This document shows positions 41,026 to 48,829 of a stretch of 64,000 nt of DNA, in pieces; the first letter of the stretch is position 1; each line of letters starts with the position of its first letter. The DNA lies in the NCBI GenBank assembly GCA_022750435.1, contig JAKIVS010000001.1, positions 38,542 through 102,541 of the forward strand, given 5' to 3'. The translations under genes were made by a program, and so were the position numbers. The DNA comes from Thermoplasmata archaeon (GTDB lineage Archaea > Thermoplasmatota > Thermoplasmata > Lutacidiplasmatales > UBA184). The notes below the pieces were generated by a model. It ran no database searches. It was given only the letters and a program-made list of their open reading frames with translations, and was not told where the DNA came from.

Positions 41026-43311
41026 ATGCCGTCGTTCCCCTCGCCCGTGGTCCGCTCCATCGGGGGACTCACGGACGGGAGCGGCCGGACGCTCGTGATC
41101 GCCGGGCCCCCGCTTTCCGGGAAGAGCGAGATCCTCGCCGAGGTGCGCGCCGAACTGGCGGCCCGACCGGTACGGCTGATCGAACTTCGCGGAACCTACC
41201 GGGACCGGACGACCCCGTACGCGACGTTCGCCTCGGTCGAGGACCATGCGCCGGTCGCGACTCCCGACGAGGCGGGCCCTCTGGACCCCGCGCTCGCTCC
41301 GGCGGTGCCGGTGGGTCTCGGGGACGTGGACCCCGTTCCGGAGCTCGGAGTTCCCCCCTTCCTGGTCGGCCCGATCGACGACGCCCCGCGGAGTCGACGG
41401 AGCCGCGCCGACCGGGGCCAGTCGGTGTTCTTCGGGCCCTCGCGTCGTCGGGGCGAGGCGATGGTCGATGCGGGCGAGTACTACCACGACCTCGTCAAAG
41501 GATTCCGGGACGACGCGACGAGCTCCGCGGCGATCCTCGTGGAAGACGGCACGCTCGTCGACGCCGAGAGCCGCGACGTACTCCTCTACCTGAGCGAGCG
41601 AACCCGTTGGCGACCCCTCCTCGTGGTGCTGGTGCTCGACACCTCCCTGCCGGCGTTCTCGGCGTGGGAGGAACGGCTCCTCGGACGGGGCGACGTCGAC
41701 TGGGTACGGATCCCGCAGTCGAAGCACGACCCGAGGGAGGCGCACCGCCTGAAGGACAACTTCGACACGATCCCCGACGCCACCCGCCGGGTCCTCGTGT
41801 ACACCGCCCTGATGGGCGGCAGCGTCAGCGAGGTGAGCCTCGGCCGGGCCACGCGCCTCAACTTCCGGACGCTCGCCGAAGCGCTCCAACCGGCGGTCCA
41901 GGCGAATCTGGTCCGCATCGGGGATGGAAAGGTCTCCATCCCGCACGCGGCGTGGGTGGGGCTCCTTCCGGATCTCGTGCCCGAGAACGAACGGAGGGAG
42001 ATGCAGCGGGAGATCGCGGACGCGCTCGCCGCCCTCAACCCGGAACCCGACCTCAAGCGCCGGATCGAGCTCGCGGAGCACTACTATGCGGCAGCCCCCG
42101 ACCCGACCGCGCTCCGGTACCTGCTGGAGACGGCCGAGATCAGCGAACGCCTCGCCGCGTTCGACGCCGCCGAGCTCGCCTTGGGCAAGGCCCTGACCTG
42201 CCTCCCGTCGTTGCCCTCGCCGGAGCGCCATGGGGCCGAGGCGGAGCTCCGCTTGTTCCACGCGCGGACCCTCGTGTTCACGGGCCGCGTCGCGGACGCG
42301 GAGCACGAGCTCCAGGAGGGGATCTCCACCGCCCTCAACGAAGGGGTTCCCGTGGAACGTCTCGAGGAGTGGGTCGAACTCCTCCTGCCGGCCCTTCGCG
42401 CGGCCGGGCCGCGACCGTCGCTCGTCACCGAACTCACCGAACTCGCCGACCGGTGTCACGACGCAGGCGCCATCGCGGCCGAGGTGATGCTGGAGGTTGC
42501 CCTCAGCGAGTTCGCGGTCGATCGCAATCACCGGGACCGGGCTCGGGTCGAGGCGGACCGCGCGCTCCGAGTGGCGAAAACGCTGGGAGCGGGACCGGTC
42601 CAGGGCCTCGCCCTCCTCTCGATGGGGACCGTGCTGGCGGAGGGAACCCCCCAGGAACGGGCGCTCGGCCAACGGTTCTTCGCGAGTTCCCGTAGCATGC
42701 TCGCGGCGTCCCGCCGGTTCGGGCTCGAGCAGATCGCAGAGGAGCTTCGGCTCCGCATCCTGGAGCACCGGAAGGACCCGAAGGAAGCCATCGCCGGGCA
42801 TGAGCGGGCGATTCCCGTCGCCCAGCGGCTTCGGGCCGGCCCGGTCGAACTCTATCACCACTTGGACGTCGCCTCGCTGTCCCTCGACCTGCTCCCCGGA
42901 GGTCTCGCGAAGGCCTCGAAGTCGGTGCGCCGCGCCCGCGAACTGACGGAAACCCTCCACCTTCTGCCGCCCTCGCTCGGTCTCCTGCGGGAGTGGCTCT
43001 TGGAGGGGCGAATCGCCGCCGCCGAGGAGCGTCTGGACGTCGCCCGCGACCGGTGGAGTGCGCTCGTCGACCGGCCGGGTCCTGTGTTGTATCCCCGGCT
43101 CCGGTCCGAGGCGCTGATCCGACTCGCCCTCCTCGAGTTCGCCGACCATCGCCCGGACGACGCGAAGGCGCACCTCGAGCGGCTGCAGGGCGACGAGCTG
43201 AGGGAGTCGATCCCCCGGGGTTGGCTCCGGTCTTCGGAGGGACTGGCGGCGGCCGCCGACGACTCGCGCCATGGCGCCGGACCCCTTCCCCAAGAGAGCC
43301 GCGGCCGTTAG
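41026..43311 (+). CDS. P-loop ATPase with TPR-like repeats
   Basis: A 761-residue ATPase with a Walker A GPPLSGKS at 27-34 and a Walker B-like AAILVEDGTLVD, followed by a helical lid and a long TPR-like solenoid (from about 360) with repeats such as EHELQEGISTALNEG. It resembles the AAA_16/STAND group and has the same general layout as the protein at 37061, but lacks its N-terminal DNA-binding domain, so the output is unknown. Residues 85-150 are a Pro/Asp/Arg-rich insert. Transcribed divergently from the deoxyhypusine synthase-like gene; its 3' end overlaps the convergent TMEM165-like gene by 4 bases. Confidence 0.72.
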   Translation: MPSFPSPVVRSIGGLTDGSGRTLVIAGPPLSGKSEILAEVRAELAARPVRLIELRGTYRDRTTPYATFASVEDHAPVATPDEAGPLDPALAPAVPVGLGDVDPVPELGVPPFLVGPIDDAPRSRRSRADRGQSVFFGPSRRRGEAMVDAGEYYHDLVKGFRDDATSSAAILVEDGTLVDAESRDVLLYLSERTRWRPLLVVLVLDTSLPAFSAWEERLLGRGDVDWVRIPQSKHDPREAHRLKDNFDTIPDATRRVLVYTALMGGSVSEVSLGRATRLNFRTLAEALQPAVQANLVRIGDGKVSIPHAAWVGLLPDLVPENERREMQREIADALAALNPEPDLKRRIELAEHYYAAAPDPTALRYLLETAEISERLAAFDAAELALGKALTCLPSLPSPERHGAEAELRLFHARTLVFTGRVADAEHELQEGISTALNEGVPVERLEEWVELLLPALRAAGPRPSLVTELTELADRCHDAGAIAAEVMLEVALSEFAVDRNHRDRARVEADRALRVAKTLGAGPVQGLALLSMGTVLAEGTPQERALGQRFFASSRSMLAASRRFGLEQIAEELRLRILEHRKDPKEAIAGHERAIPVAQRLRAGPVELYHHLDVASLSLDLLPGGLAKASKSVRRARELTETLHLLPPSLGLLREWLLEGRIAAAEERLDVARDRWSALVDRPGPVLYPRLRSEALIRLALLEFADHRPDDAKAHLERLQGDELRESIPRGWLRSSEGLAAAADDSRHGAGPLPQESRGR

Positions 43312-43910
43312 GGGACGAACGACGGGAACCACCCGGGCGCGAGGGCGTACAGGATCGTGACGAGCCCGGCCACGACGAGGATCACGATCACGGCGCGTTC
43401 GAGGAGCTTCGGTTCCACGCGAGCACCGAGTCGGGAGCCGATGATCGACGCTGTGGCGGCGACGGCGATCAGGGCGGTGGCCGCCGCGAGGCCCACGAGC
43501 AGGAGGTTGCCGACGCTTGCCACGAACAGGATCGTGAAGATCATCGTCGTATCCCCGAGCTCGAGCAGAAGGATCAGCACCAACGCCGTGGCGAACGCGG
43601 AACGGCCTTCCGGGGGGCGGCGGTCCGCTTCGGGAACGACGACGAGGTAGCCTGCGTAGGCGAGAAGGAACAGTCCGCCTCCGAGGCGGAGGTAGACGAT
43701 GTGGCCGCCGAGGGCGGCGATCAGGGCCGCACCGATCAGGACCGCGAGGACGGTCGTGAGGACGAACGCCGTGGCCGCCCCGGCCCAGACCGACCGCGGC
43801 GGGAGCTTGGCCGCGAGTCCAATCAGGGCGAAGTTCGTGCGGTCGAGGAATTCGAGGCCGCCGATGACGGCGAAGACGAGCGCGAACTCGAGGAGCAGGT
43901 CGTCGAGCAT
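43308..43910 (-). CDS. TMEM165/GDT1 (UPF0016) family transporter
   Basis: A 200-residue membrane protein with six hydrophobic segments arranged as two halves, the layout of the UPF0016 family, which exchanges Ca2+ or Mn2+ for H+. The family repeats carry an E-x-G-D-K/R-T/S motif in each half. Here the first is EFLDRT in the first helix and the second ELGDTT in the fourth, so one Gly and the usual basic residue differ, which makes activity or ion preference uncertain. It would sit in the cytoplasmic membrane. The ATG at 43910 is placed before the first helix; the next gene (pyrI) lies 16 bases away on the same strand. Confidence 0.75.
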   Translation of the reverse strand: MLDDLLLEFALVFAVIGGLEFLDRTNFALIGLAAKLPPRSVWAGAATAFVLTTVLAVLIGAALIAALGGHIVYLRLGGGLFLLAYAGYLVVVPEADRRPPEGRSAFATALVLILLLELGDTTMIFTILFVASVGNLLLVGLAAATALIAVAATASIIGSRLGARVEPKLLERAVIVILVVAGLVTILYALAPGWFPSFVP

Positions 43911-43926
43911 CGCCGGCGCCGGGGCG

Positions 43927-44385
43927 TTACGCGAGGTGGAGCAGGAAGTCGTCGACCAATCGCTCGCAGTACGAGCATCGCAGGACGACCGGTCGGCGGC
44001 GGGCGACGTCGAACTCGCTTTCCACCGGCTCCTTCTGGTTGGTGATGCAGCTCGGGTTCGGGCAGCGGACGATCCCGACGATCCGCTCCGGGAGGTCGAC
44101 GACCCGCTTCTCCCGGACCTTGAAGTCGCGGATGATCGAGATCGTGGCGGTCGGCGCCAGCAGCGCGATGGCGTTGACCTTGCGCGGCGAGAGCTCCATG
44201 TTCTCGACCTTCACGATGTCCTTCCAGCCGAGCTTCTGGCTCCGGACGTGGAGGGCCACGGAGACGGTCGAGTCCTTGTCGAGGTCGTTGATGCCGATGA
44301 TCCGGAGAACCTCCAGCGCGAGGCCGTTCCCGATGTGGTCGATGACGGTCCCGTTCTTGATCGGGGTGATCTTGAGCTCGCGCAT
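43927..44385 (-). CDS. pyrI: Aspartate carbamoyltransferase regulatory chain
   Basis: The regulatory subunit that binds nucleotides and makes the PyrB trimer allosteric. The 152-residue protein has the allosteric domain (GTVIDHIGNG-LALEVLRIIG) and the C-terminal zinc domain with CPNPSC and CSYC, the four Cys that bind the metal at the interface with PyrB. It is the second gene of the pyr unit, starting 7 bases after the pyrB stop. Pyrimidine nucleotide levels presumably regulate enzyme activity through this chain. Confidence 0.94.
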   Translation of the reverse strand: MRELKITPIKNGTVIDHIGNGLALEVLRIIGINDLDKDSTVSVALHVRSQKLGWKDIVKVENMELSPRKVNAIALLAPTATISIIRDFKVREKRVVDLPERIVGIVRCPNPSCITNQKEPVESEFDVARRRPVVLRCSYCERLVDDFLLHLA

Positions 44386-44392
44386 CGTCGAC

Positions 44393-45325
44393 CTACGCCG
44401 CCTTGCCGGTCAGGATGAGGGAGAGGAGCGCCATCCGGGTCGGTACGCCCAGGAACGCCTGTCGGAAGTACGCGGCGTGCGGAGAGCCGTCGACCTCGGG
44501 GGCGATCTCGGTCGTCCGCGGGAGCGGATGCATGACGATCAGCCGCTGCTTCGCTCCCGAGAGAAGGGCAGCGTCAACCCGGTACGAGCCGGCGACCTTC
44601 GCGTACTCCGCCTCGTCGGCGAACCGCTCCCGCTGGATGCGGGTCACGTAGAGGACGTCCGAGTCGCGGACCGCCTGGTGGAGCTGGTCGACCTCCCGGA
44701 CCGTCGCCCCCTGGTGCTCGAGGTCTTCCCGGACCTCTTCCGGGAGCTGGAGGGACGGCGGGGAGGCCAGGATGAGCTCCGCCCCGAAGAGGGCGAGCGC
44801 GTGGGCGAGGGAGTGCACCGTCCGGCCGTACCGGAGGTCGCCGAGGAGGACGACGCGCAACCCGCTCAGCGTGCCGAACGCCTCCTGCATGGTCGCGAGG
44901 TCGAGGAGGGTTTGCGTCGGATGCTGGCCCGCCCCGTCCCCGGCGTTGATGACCGGTTTCTCGGAGGCCTGGGCGGCCAGTCGCCCGGCACCTTCGTTGG
45001 GGTGGCGCAGGACGATCGCGTCGCCGTACGCGGAGAGCATCCGCATGGTGTCGTGGAGGCTCTCCCCTTTCTTGACCGAACTCAGGGCGGGGTCGGTGAT
45101 CGACGCGACCTTGCCCCCGAGGCGGAGCATCGCGGTCTCGAAGGAGAGGCGTGTGCGGGTCGACGGTTCGAGGAAGGCGAGCATCAGGAGCCGTCCCGCG
45201 AGCTGGTCCCCGACCTTGGTCCCCTCGGCGTAGGGAATCATCCGTCGGGTCCCCTTGAGGACCTCCTCGATCTCGTCCCGGGAGAGGTCCCGGATGGAGA
45301 TCACGTCGCGTCCCTTGAGCCCCAT
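44393..45325 (-). CDS. pyrB: Aspartate carbamoyltransferase catalytic chain
   Basis: Condenses aspartate with carbamoyl phosphate in the first committed step of pyrimidine synthesis. The 310-residue protein has the phosphate-binding PSTRTR (54-59), the KGES segment, HPTQTLLD and HPLPR of the family. Residues follow the usual length for a single-domain-pair catalytic chain. The ATG at 45325 is about 29 bases from the divergent GATAATC box, which makes the transcript close to leaderless and rejects the longer frame to 45487. pyrI follows after 7 bases. Confidence 0.95.
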   Translation of the reverse strand: MGLKGRDVISIRDLSRDEIEEVLKGTRRMIPYAEGTKVGDQLAGRLLMLAFLEPSTRTRLSFETAMLRLGGKVASITDPALSSVKKGESLHDTMRMLSAYGDAIVLRHPNEGAGRLAAQASEKPVINAGDGAGQHPTQTLLDLATMQEAFGTLSGLRVVLLGDLRYGRTVHSLAHALALFGAELILASPPSLQLPEEVREDLEHQGATVREVDQLHQAVRDSDVLYVTRIQRERFADEAEYAKVAGSYRVDAALLSGAKQRLIVMHPLPRTTEIAPEVDGSPHAAYFRQAFLGVPTRMALLSLILTGKAA

Positions 45326-45350
45326 CGGGCAGGCGGAGCGGGGAGGCGGT

Positions 45351-45357
45351 GATAATC
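45351..45357. promoter_or_regulatory. Divergent TATA element between pyrB and an EamA transporter
   Basis: GATAATC reads GATTATC on the minus strand, centred about 29 bases before the pyrB ATG. On the plus strand it lies about 36 bases before the ATG at 45390. One symmetrical TATA-like box may therefore serve both genes. Confidence 0.55.
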
Positions 45358-45389
45358 GTTTGGCCGTGACCGCCCGCCCCGAAACCTCC

Positions 45390-46325
45390 ATGTCGGCGCG
45401 GGGGTCGGGGCCGCGCATGCCGCCCCGTCGTCCCTCGTGGGAGAACGTGGCGCTCTTCGGTCTGGTCGCCTTCGCCTGGGGGCTCAACTACCTGTTCGTC
45501 CGGGTCGGCCTGACGTTCGCTCCCCCGCTCTGGTTGGCCGTGTTCCGGTCGGGTCTCGGTGCGCTCACCGTCGGCGGTTTCCTCCTGATTCAAGGGGGGT
45601 GGAGAACGCTCGACCGTCGGGATGTCCGGGACGCCCTCCTCATCGGGGTCCCCAATACGGCGATTTTCTTCGGACTCTGGTTCCTCGCCGCCTCGGCGAT
45701 CCCGCCCGGAGAGACGGCGGTCCTGGTGTACACGTTCCCCCTCTGGGTCACTCTGCTGTCGGGCCCCCTCCTGCGAACGACTCCGAGTGCCTGGCAATGG
45801 GTCGCGGTGTCGACCGGTTTCTTCGGCGTGATCCTGGTCTCCCAGCCCTGGGTCGGCGGGGCCGGGAGCCTGGCCCCGGGTCCTGTCGTCGAACTTCTCG
45901 CTGGGTCAATCGCCTGGGCGTTCGGCACGATCGCGTTCAAACGCCGGTTCACCGGACCGAAGGTCGTCCCAGCGAACGCGATGCAGCTGACGGGCGGCGC
46001 CCTCGCCTTGCTTGTGGTGGCGCCGTTGATGGAGGGAACCTTCCTCCCCCCTTCGAGCGGCGTCTTCCTGGCCGTGATCCTCTGGCTGGGGGTCCTTGGG
46101 ACAGCCCTGGCGTACTCGATCTGGTTCCGGCTCCTCGACCGTCTGCCCGCCGCGACGTTGAGCGGCTACACCTTCCTCGTGCCCCTCGTCGCACTCACCG
46201 CCTCCCTCGTCCTGCTCGGAGACACGTTGGGCCCTCTCCAGGTGGTCGGGGTGGCGGCGGTGCTCCTTGCGATCTACCTGAACTCGCGCGGGGCACGAGA
46301 CCGGGTCGCGCGCCTCGCCGGCTGA
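45390..46325 (+). CDS. EamA/DMT-family transporter
   Basis: A 311-residue drug/metabolite transporter with ten hydrophobic segments in two EamA-type halves. Typical features are the WGLNYLFVRVGL start of the first helix, the AVLVYTFPLWVTLL segment of half one, SIAWAFGTIAFKR at the start of half two, and ALAYSIWFRLLDRLPAATLS near the end. It could export amino acids, nucleobases or metabolites; the substrate is not predictable. Start was set at the ATG at 45390, just before a basic cytoplasmic lead; an ATG at 45417 is possible. Divergent from pyrB. Confidence 0.83.
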   Translation: MSARGSGPRMPPRRPSWENVALFGLVAFAWGLNYLFVRVGLTFAPPLWLAVFRSGLGALTVGGFLLIQGGWRTLDRRDVRDALLIGVPNTAIFFGLWFLAASAIPPGETAVLVYTFPLWVTLLSGPLLRTTPSAWQWVAVSTGFFGVILVSQPWVGGAGSLAPGPVVELLAGSIAWAFGTIAFKRRFTGPKVVPANAMQLTGGALALLVVAPLMEGTFLPPSSGVFLAVILWLGVLGTALAYSIWFRLLDRLPAATLSGYTFLVPLVALTASLVLLGDTLGPLQVVGVAAVLLAIYLNSRGARDRVARLAG

Positions 46326-46359
46326 GGAACGGCCCGGCCATCGGCCGGAATCGTCGGAT

Positions 46360-47694
46360 TCAGCGAATCCAGGCGGTGTAGTAGAAGTAGATCAGGTAGC
46401 CGCCGACGACGATGAGGGCGACCGCGCTGACCTTCTTGATGAGCGGTGTATAGGCCTTGAGCAGATTGACGTACCGCTTTCCGGCGAGCGCGAGCATGAC
46501 CGTGACGACGATCATGAGGAGCGCCGCGGTCAGGCTGAAGATCAGGATGTTGACGATCCCTCCCACGAGTCCGAGGGCAAGTCCCGCGATGATCGCCGAG
46601 AAGATCACGGGGGCCACGCATCCGGCCGCGGCGGCCGCGTAGCCCATCCCGTAGCTGAACAGCTTGAGGTAGAGTCCCTCGCCGGACGGCGGAGCGGCGA
46701 CGATCGGGGTATTGGTCTCCTCCTTTCCGCGGAGCCGCAGCCACGCTCTCTGCAGCGGTGTCACGATTCTCCAGTACTGGAGATTCGTGAGGAGGAGCGC
46801 TCCCAGCGCCACCAGGACGACGCCGACGACGATCAGGAGGTACGGGATGTACCCGCTGATGAGACTCGCGGCCAGGATCAGGAGCACGCCGATGGCGAGG
46901 AAGACGATGATCATCCCGAGCGCCGTGACGGAGCCCGCTTTCATCGCCCGTCCGGCGGCCCCTTTGTAGGACCCTCCCGCGGCCGTCGATTCCTCCTTGC
47001 CGGCGCTCAGTCCGAGGAAGAGCCCCATGTAGCCGGGGAACATCGGGAACGCACACGGTGAGAAGAACGTGGAGACCCCTGCCAACGCGGCGAGGGCGAA
47101 CACGCTCACGGTGACGACGGAGATCGGCGTGGCCGTCCCGGCGAGCGACGAGGAGATCGTCGATTGGAGCTGGCTCGTGCTTTGCGCGCCGACGACCTGG
47201 TAGACGAGGTCCCCCTGCTTGTCGATGATGACGACGTTGGGGATCGTGGTCACGCCATACGATCGCGAGACGGCCAAGCCCGGCGTGTCCTGCGCCATCG
47301 TCCACGTGATGTTGTTCTTGGTGTGGTACGCCTTCAGCGCCGAGATCGAGTCCCCGAATTGGGGCTCGATGTAGACCGAGAGCATCTCGACCTTGGTCGT
47401 CCCGGATTGATTGTACGTCGTCGAGAGGGTCTTCAAACTCTGCTCGACGATCTGGCACTCGGCGCACGACAGCGAGGTGAATTCGATGAGCACGACGGTG
47501 TTCGACCGGTAGTTGGCGAGGGTGAAGTTCTGGCCGTAGATGTCGGACAGCGTGAAGGTCGGCGCGAGCGGTTGGTTCGCGCCACTCGATTTCGATCCGG
47601 GGAGCACGTGGCCGAAGTAGGCGCCGGCGAGGACACCCGTCGCCACGAGGATGACGACCAGGATCGCCGCCAGCCACCGACGCGACTTCGACAT
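46360..47694 (-). CDS. Thioredoxin-like / CcdA fusion (thiol-redox membrane protein)
   Basis: A 444-residue fusion of an extracytoplasmic thioredoxin-like domain and a CcdA/DsbD-type membrane electron carrier. A first hydrophobic helix (8-27) anchors the protein; the thioredoxin domain has the redox motif CAEC (77-80) and a cis-Pro in TTIPNVV. The CcdA part has six membrane helices with the two catalytic Cys in FSPCAFP and AAGCVAPV. Electrons from cytoplasmic thioredoxin would pass through the Cys pair to the external CAEC. It lies next to a surface protein with a CPHC motif (48826-50877), a plausible redox client. The ATG at 47694 is followed by a basic lead. Confidence 0.85.
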   Translation of the reverse strand: MSKSRRWLAAILVVILVATGVLAGAYFGHVLPGSKSSGANQPLAPTFTLSDIYGQNFTLANYRSNTVVLIEFTSLSCAECQIVEQSLKTLSTTYNQSGTTKVEMLSVYIEPQFGDSISALKAYHTKNNITWTMAQDTPGLAVSRSYGVTTIPNVVIIDKQGDLVYQVVGAQSTSQLQSTISSSLAGTATPISVVTVSVFALAALAGVSTFFSPCAFPMFPGYMGLFLGLSAGKEESTAAGGSYKGAAGRAMKAGSVTALGMIIVFLAIGVLLILAASLISGYIPYLLIVVGVVLVALGALLLTNLQYWRIVTPLQRAWLRLRGKEETNTPIVAAPPSGEGLYLKLFSYGMGYAAAAAGCVAPVIFSAIIAGLALGLVGGIVNILIFSLTAALLMIVVTVMLALAGKRYVNLLKAYTPLIKKVSAVALIVVGGYLIYFYYTAWIR

Positions 47695-47803
47695 GCCTAC
47701 GCCCTCGGTCCGCGACCGGCCATGCCGTCCGCCTTTTCAACGTTCCGCGTCGCAGTCGCACAAAAAATTCGAGGGACGGCGCATCGGGCGCTCATGGACC
47801 AGC

Positions 47804-48829
47804 CTACGGGGGGGGCTCGGGCGTGGTGGGCGAGGATTCGGCACTCGCGGAACCCGAGGGCGGAGGCGCGCCACCCGTTCTCTTTCGGGACATGGAGACC
47901 GCGAAGACCGCCCCCAACACGACCACCACCGCGACCACACCCAGCATAATCAGCCCTGAGGCGGACGTCAGGAATCCGAGGGCCCCGTTCCCGCTGCTCT
48001 TTGTCGATGGATTCTGCATCGGCGCGGAGGCGTTCGTGAGGGCGATGTTCTGGACCTCGTTCTGGCCCGCTACCGTGACAGTTGTGCTGCTGGTCGGATA
48101 GCCGGCCTTGGTCACGGCGACGGTGTAGGTGCCGTTCGCGAGCCCGGAGAAGGAGTAGGCGCCCGAGGACGTCGTGACGGAGGTCGTGCCATTTCCAGGC
48201 GTCAGAGCGACGGAGGCGCCGGCGACCCCGGCATGCGAGCCGGAGTCGGACACGTCACCGCTCAAGCCGTAGAGTTGGTTCTCGACCGACATCTCGAACA
48301 TGTACTCGCCCCCGACCTCCTGGGCGACCGTCAGGCTCGAGAAGGAGTTGGGGAGGTTCGGTTCCGTGACGTTCGTGCTGTTGGCGTAGTCGATCGTGAT
48401 GTTGTAGCCGGCATGCACGCCCACCGTCATGCCGTCGTACGTCGCCATCCGCTGCGTCGTCCCCTCGAACCAGTTCGTACCCTGCAGGGTCATCTCGACG
48501 GGTTTGTAGCAGACCGGGCTGCTGAGTTGGCAGAAGGTGAAGTAGGCCAGCGTCACGCTCGCAGGGCTCGCCACTTCGATCGAGACGGTGAACGTGCTCT
48601 GCTCGGTGGTATAATTGGTCTGGTCAATCGCGAGTACGGCCCACTCGCTCGCATGGGGGCTCTGGGCGAGGGAGCCGCTCATGGCCACGAGGAGGACGAC
48701 CGCGCCCAGCGCCACAGCCGTGCCGGCCCGGAGGGGGCCCCGCCGTAGGGAGCGCCCGGTCCGGCCGGACCTAGGCTGCGTCGTCGGGTCCGGCCGACCC
48801 TCGAACGGGTTCGGAGCGCTCGAGCTCAC
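47804..48829 (-). CDS. Surface protein with carboxypeptidase-regulatory-like domain
   Basis: A 341-residue membrane-anchored exoprotein. It has an N-terminal signal or anchor helix (about 34-55), a beta-rich domain with two Cys (TFCQLSSPVCYKP) that could form a disulfide, a carboxypeptidase regulatory-like domain (GLSGDVSDSGSHAGVAGASV to AVTKAGYPTSS), and a C-terminal membrane helix near 283-306 with a basic tail. Its GTG overlaps the stop of the upstream gene as GTGA, so it is co-translated with the surface thioredoxin-like protein. The regulatory-like fold is common in envelope proteins; no enzyme is indicated. Confidence 0.75.
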   Translation of the reverse strand: MSSSAPNPFEGRPDPTTQPRSGRTGRSLRRGPLRAGTAVALGAVVLLVAMSGSLAQSPHASEWAVLAIDQTNYTTEQSTFTVSIEVASPASVTLAYFTFCQLSSPVCYKPVEMTLQGTNWFEGTTQRMATYDGMTVGVHAGYNITIDYANSTNVTEPNLPNSFSSLTVAQEVGGEYMFEMSVENQLYGLSGDVSDSGSHAGVAGASVALTPGNGTTSVTTSSGAYSFSGLANGTYTVAVTKAGYPTSSTTVTVAGQNEVQNIALTNASAPMQNPSTKSSGNGALGFLTSASGLIMLGVVAVVVVLGAVFAVSMSRKRTGGAPPPSGSASAESSPTTPEPPP

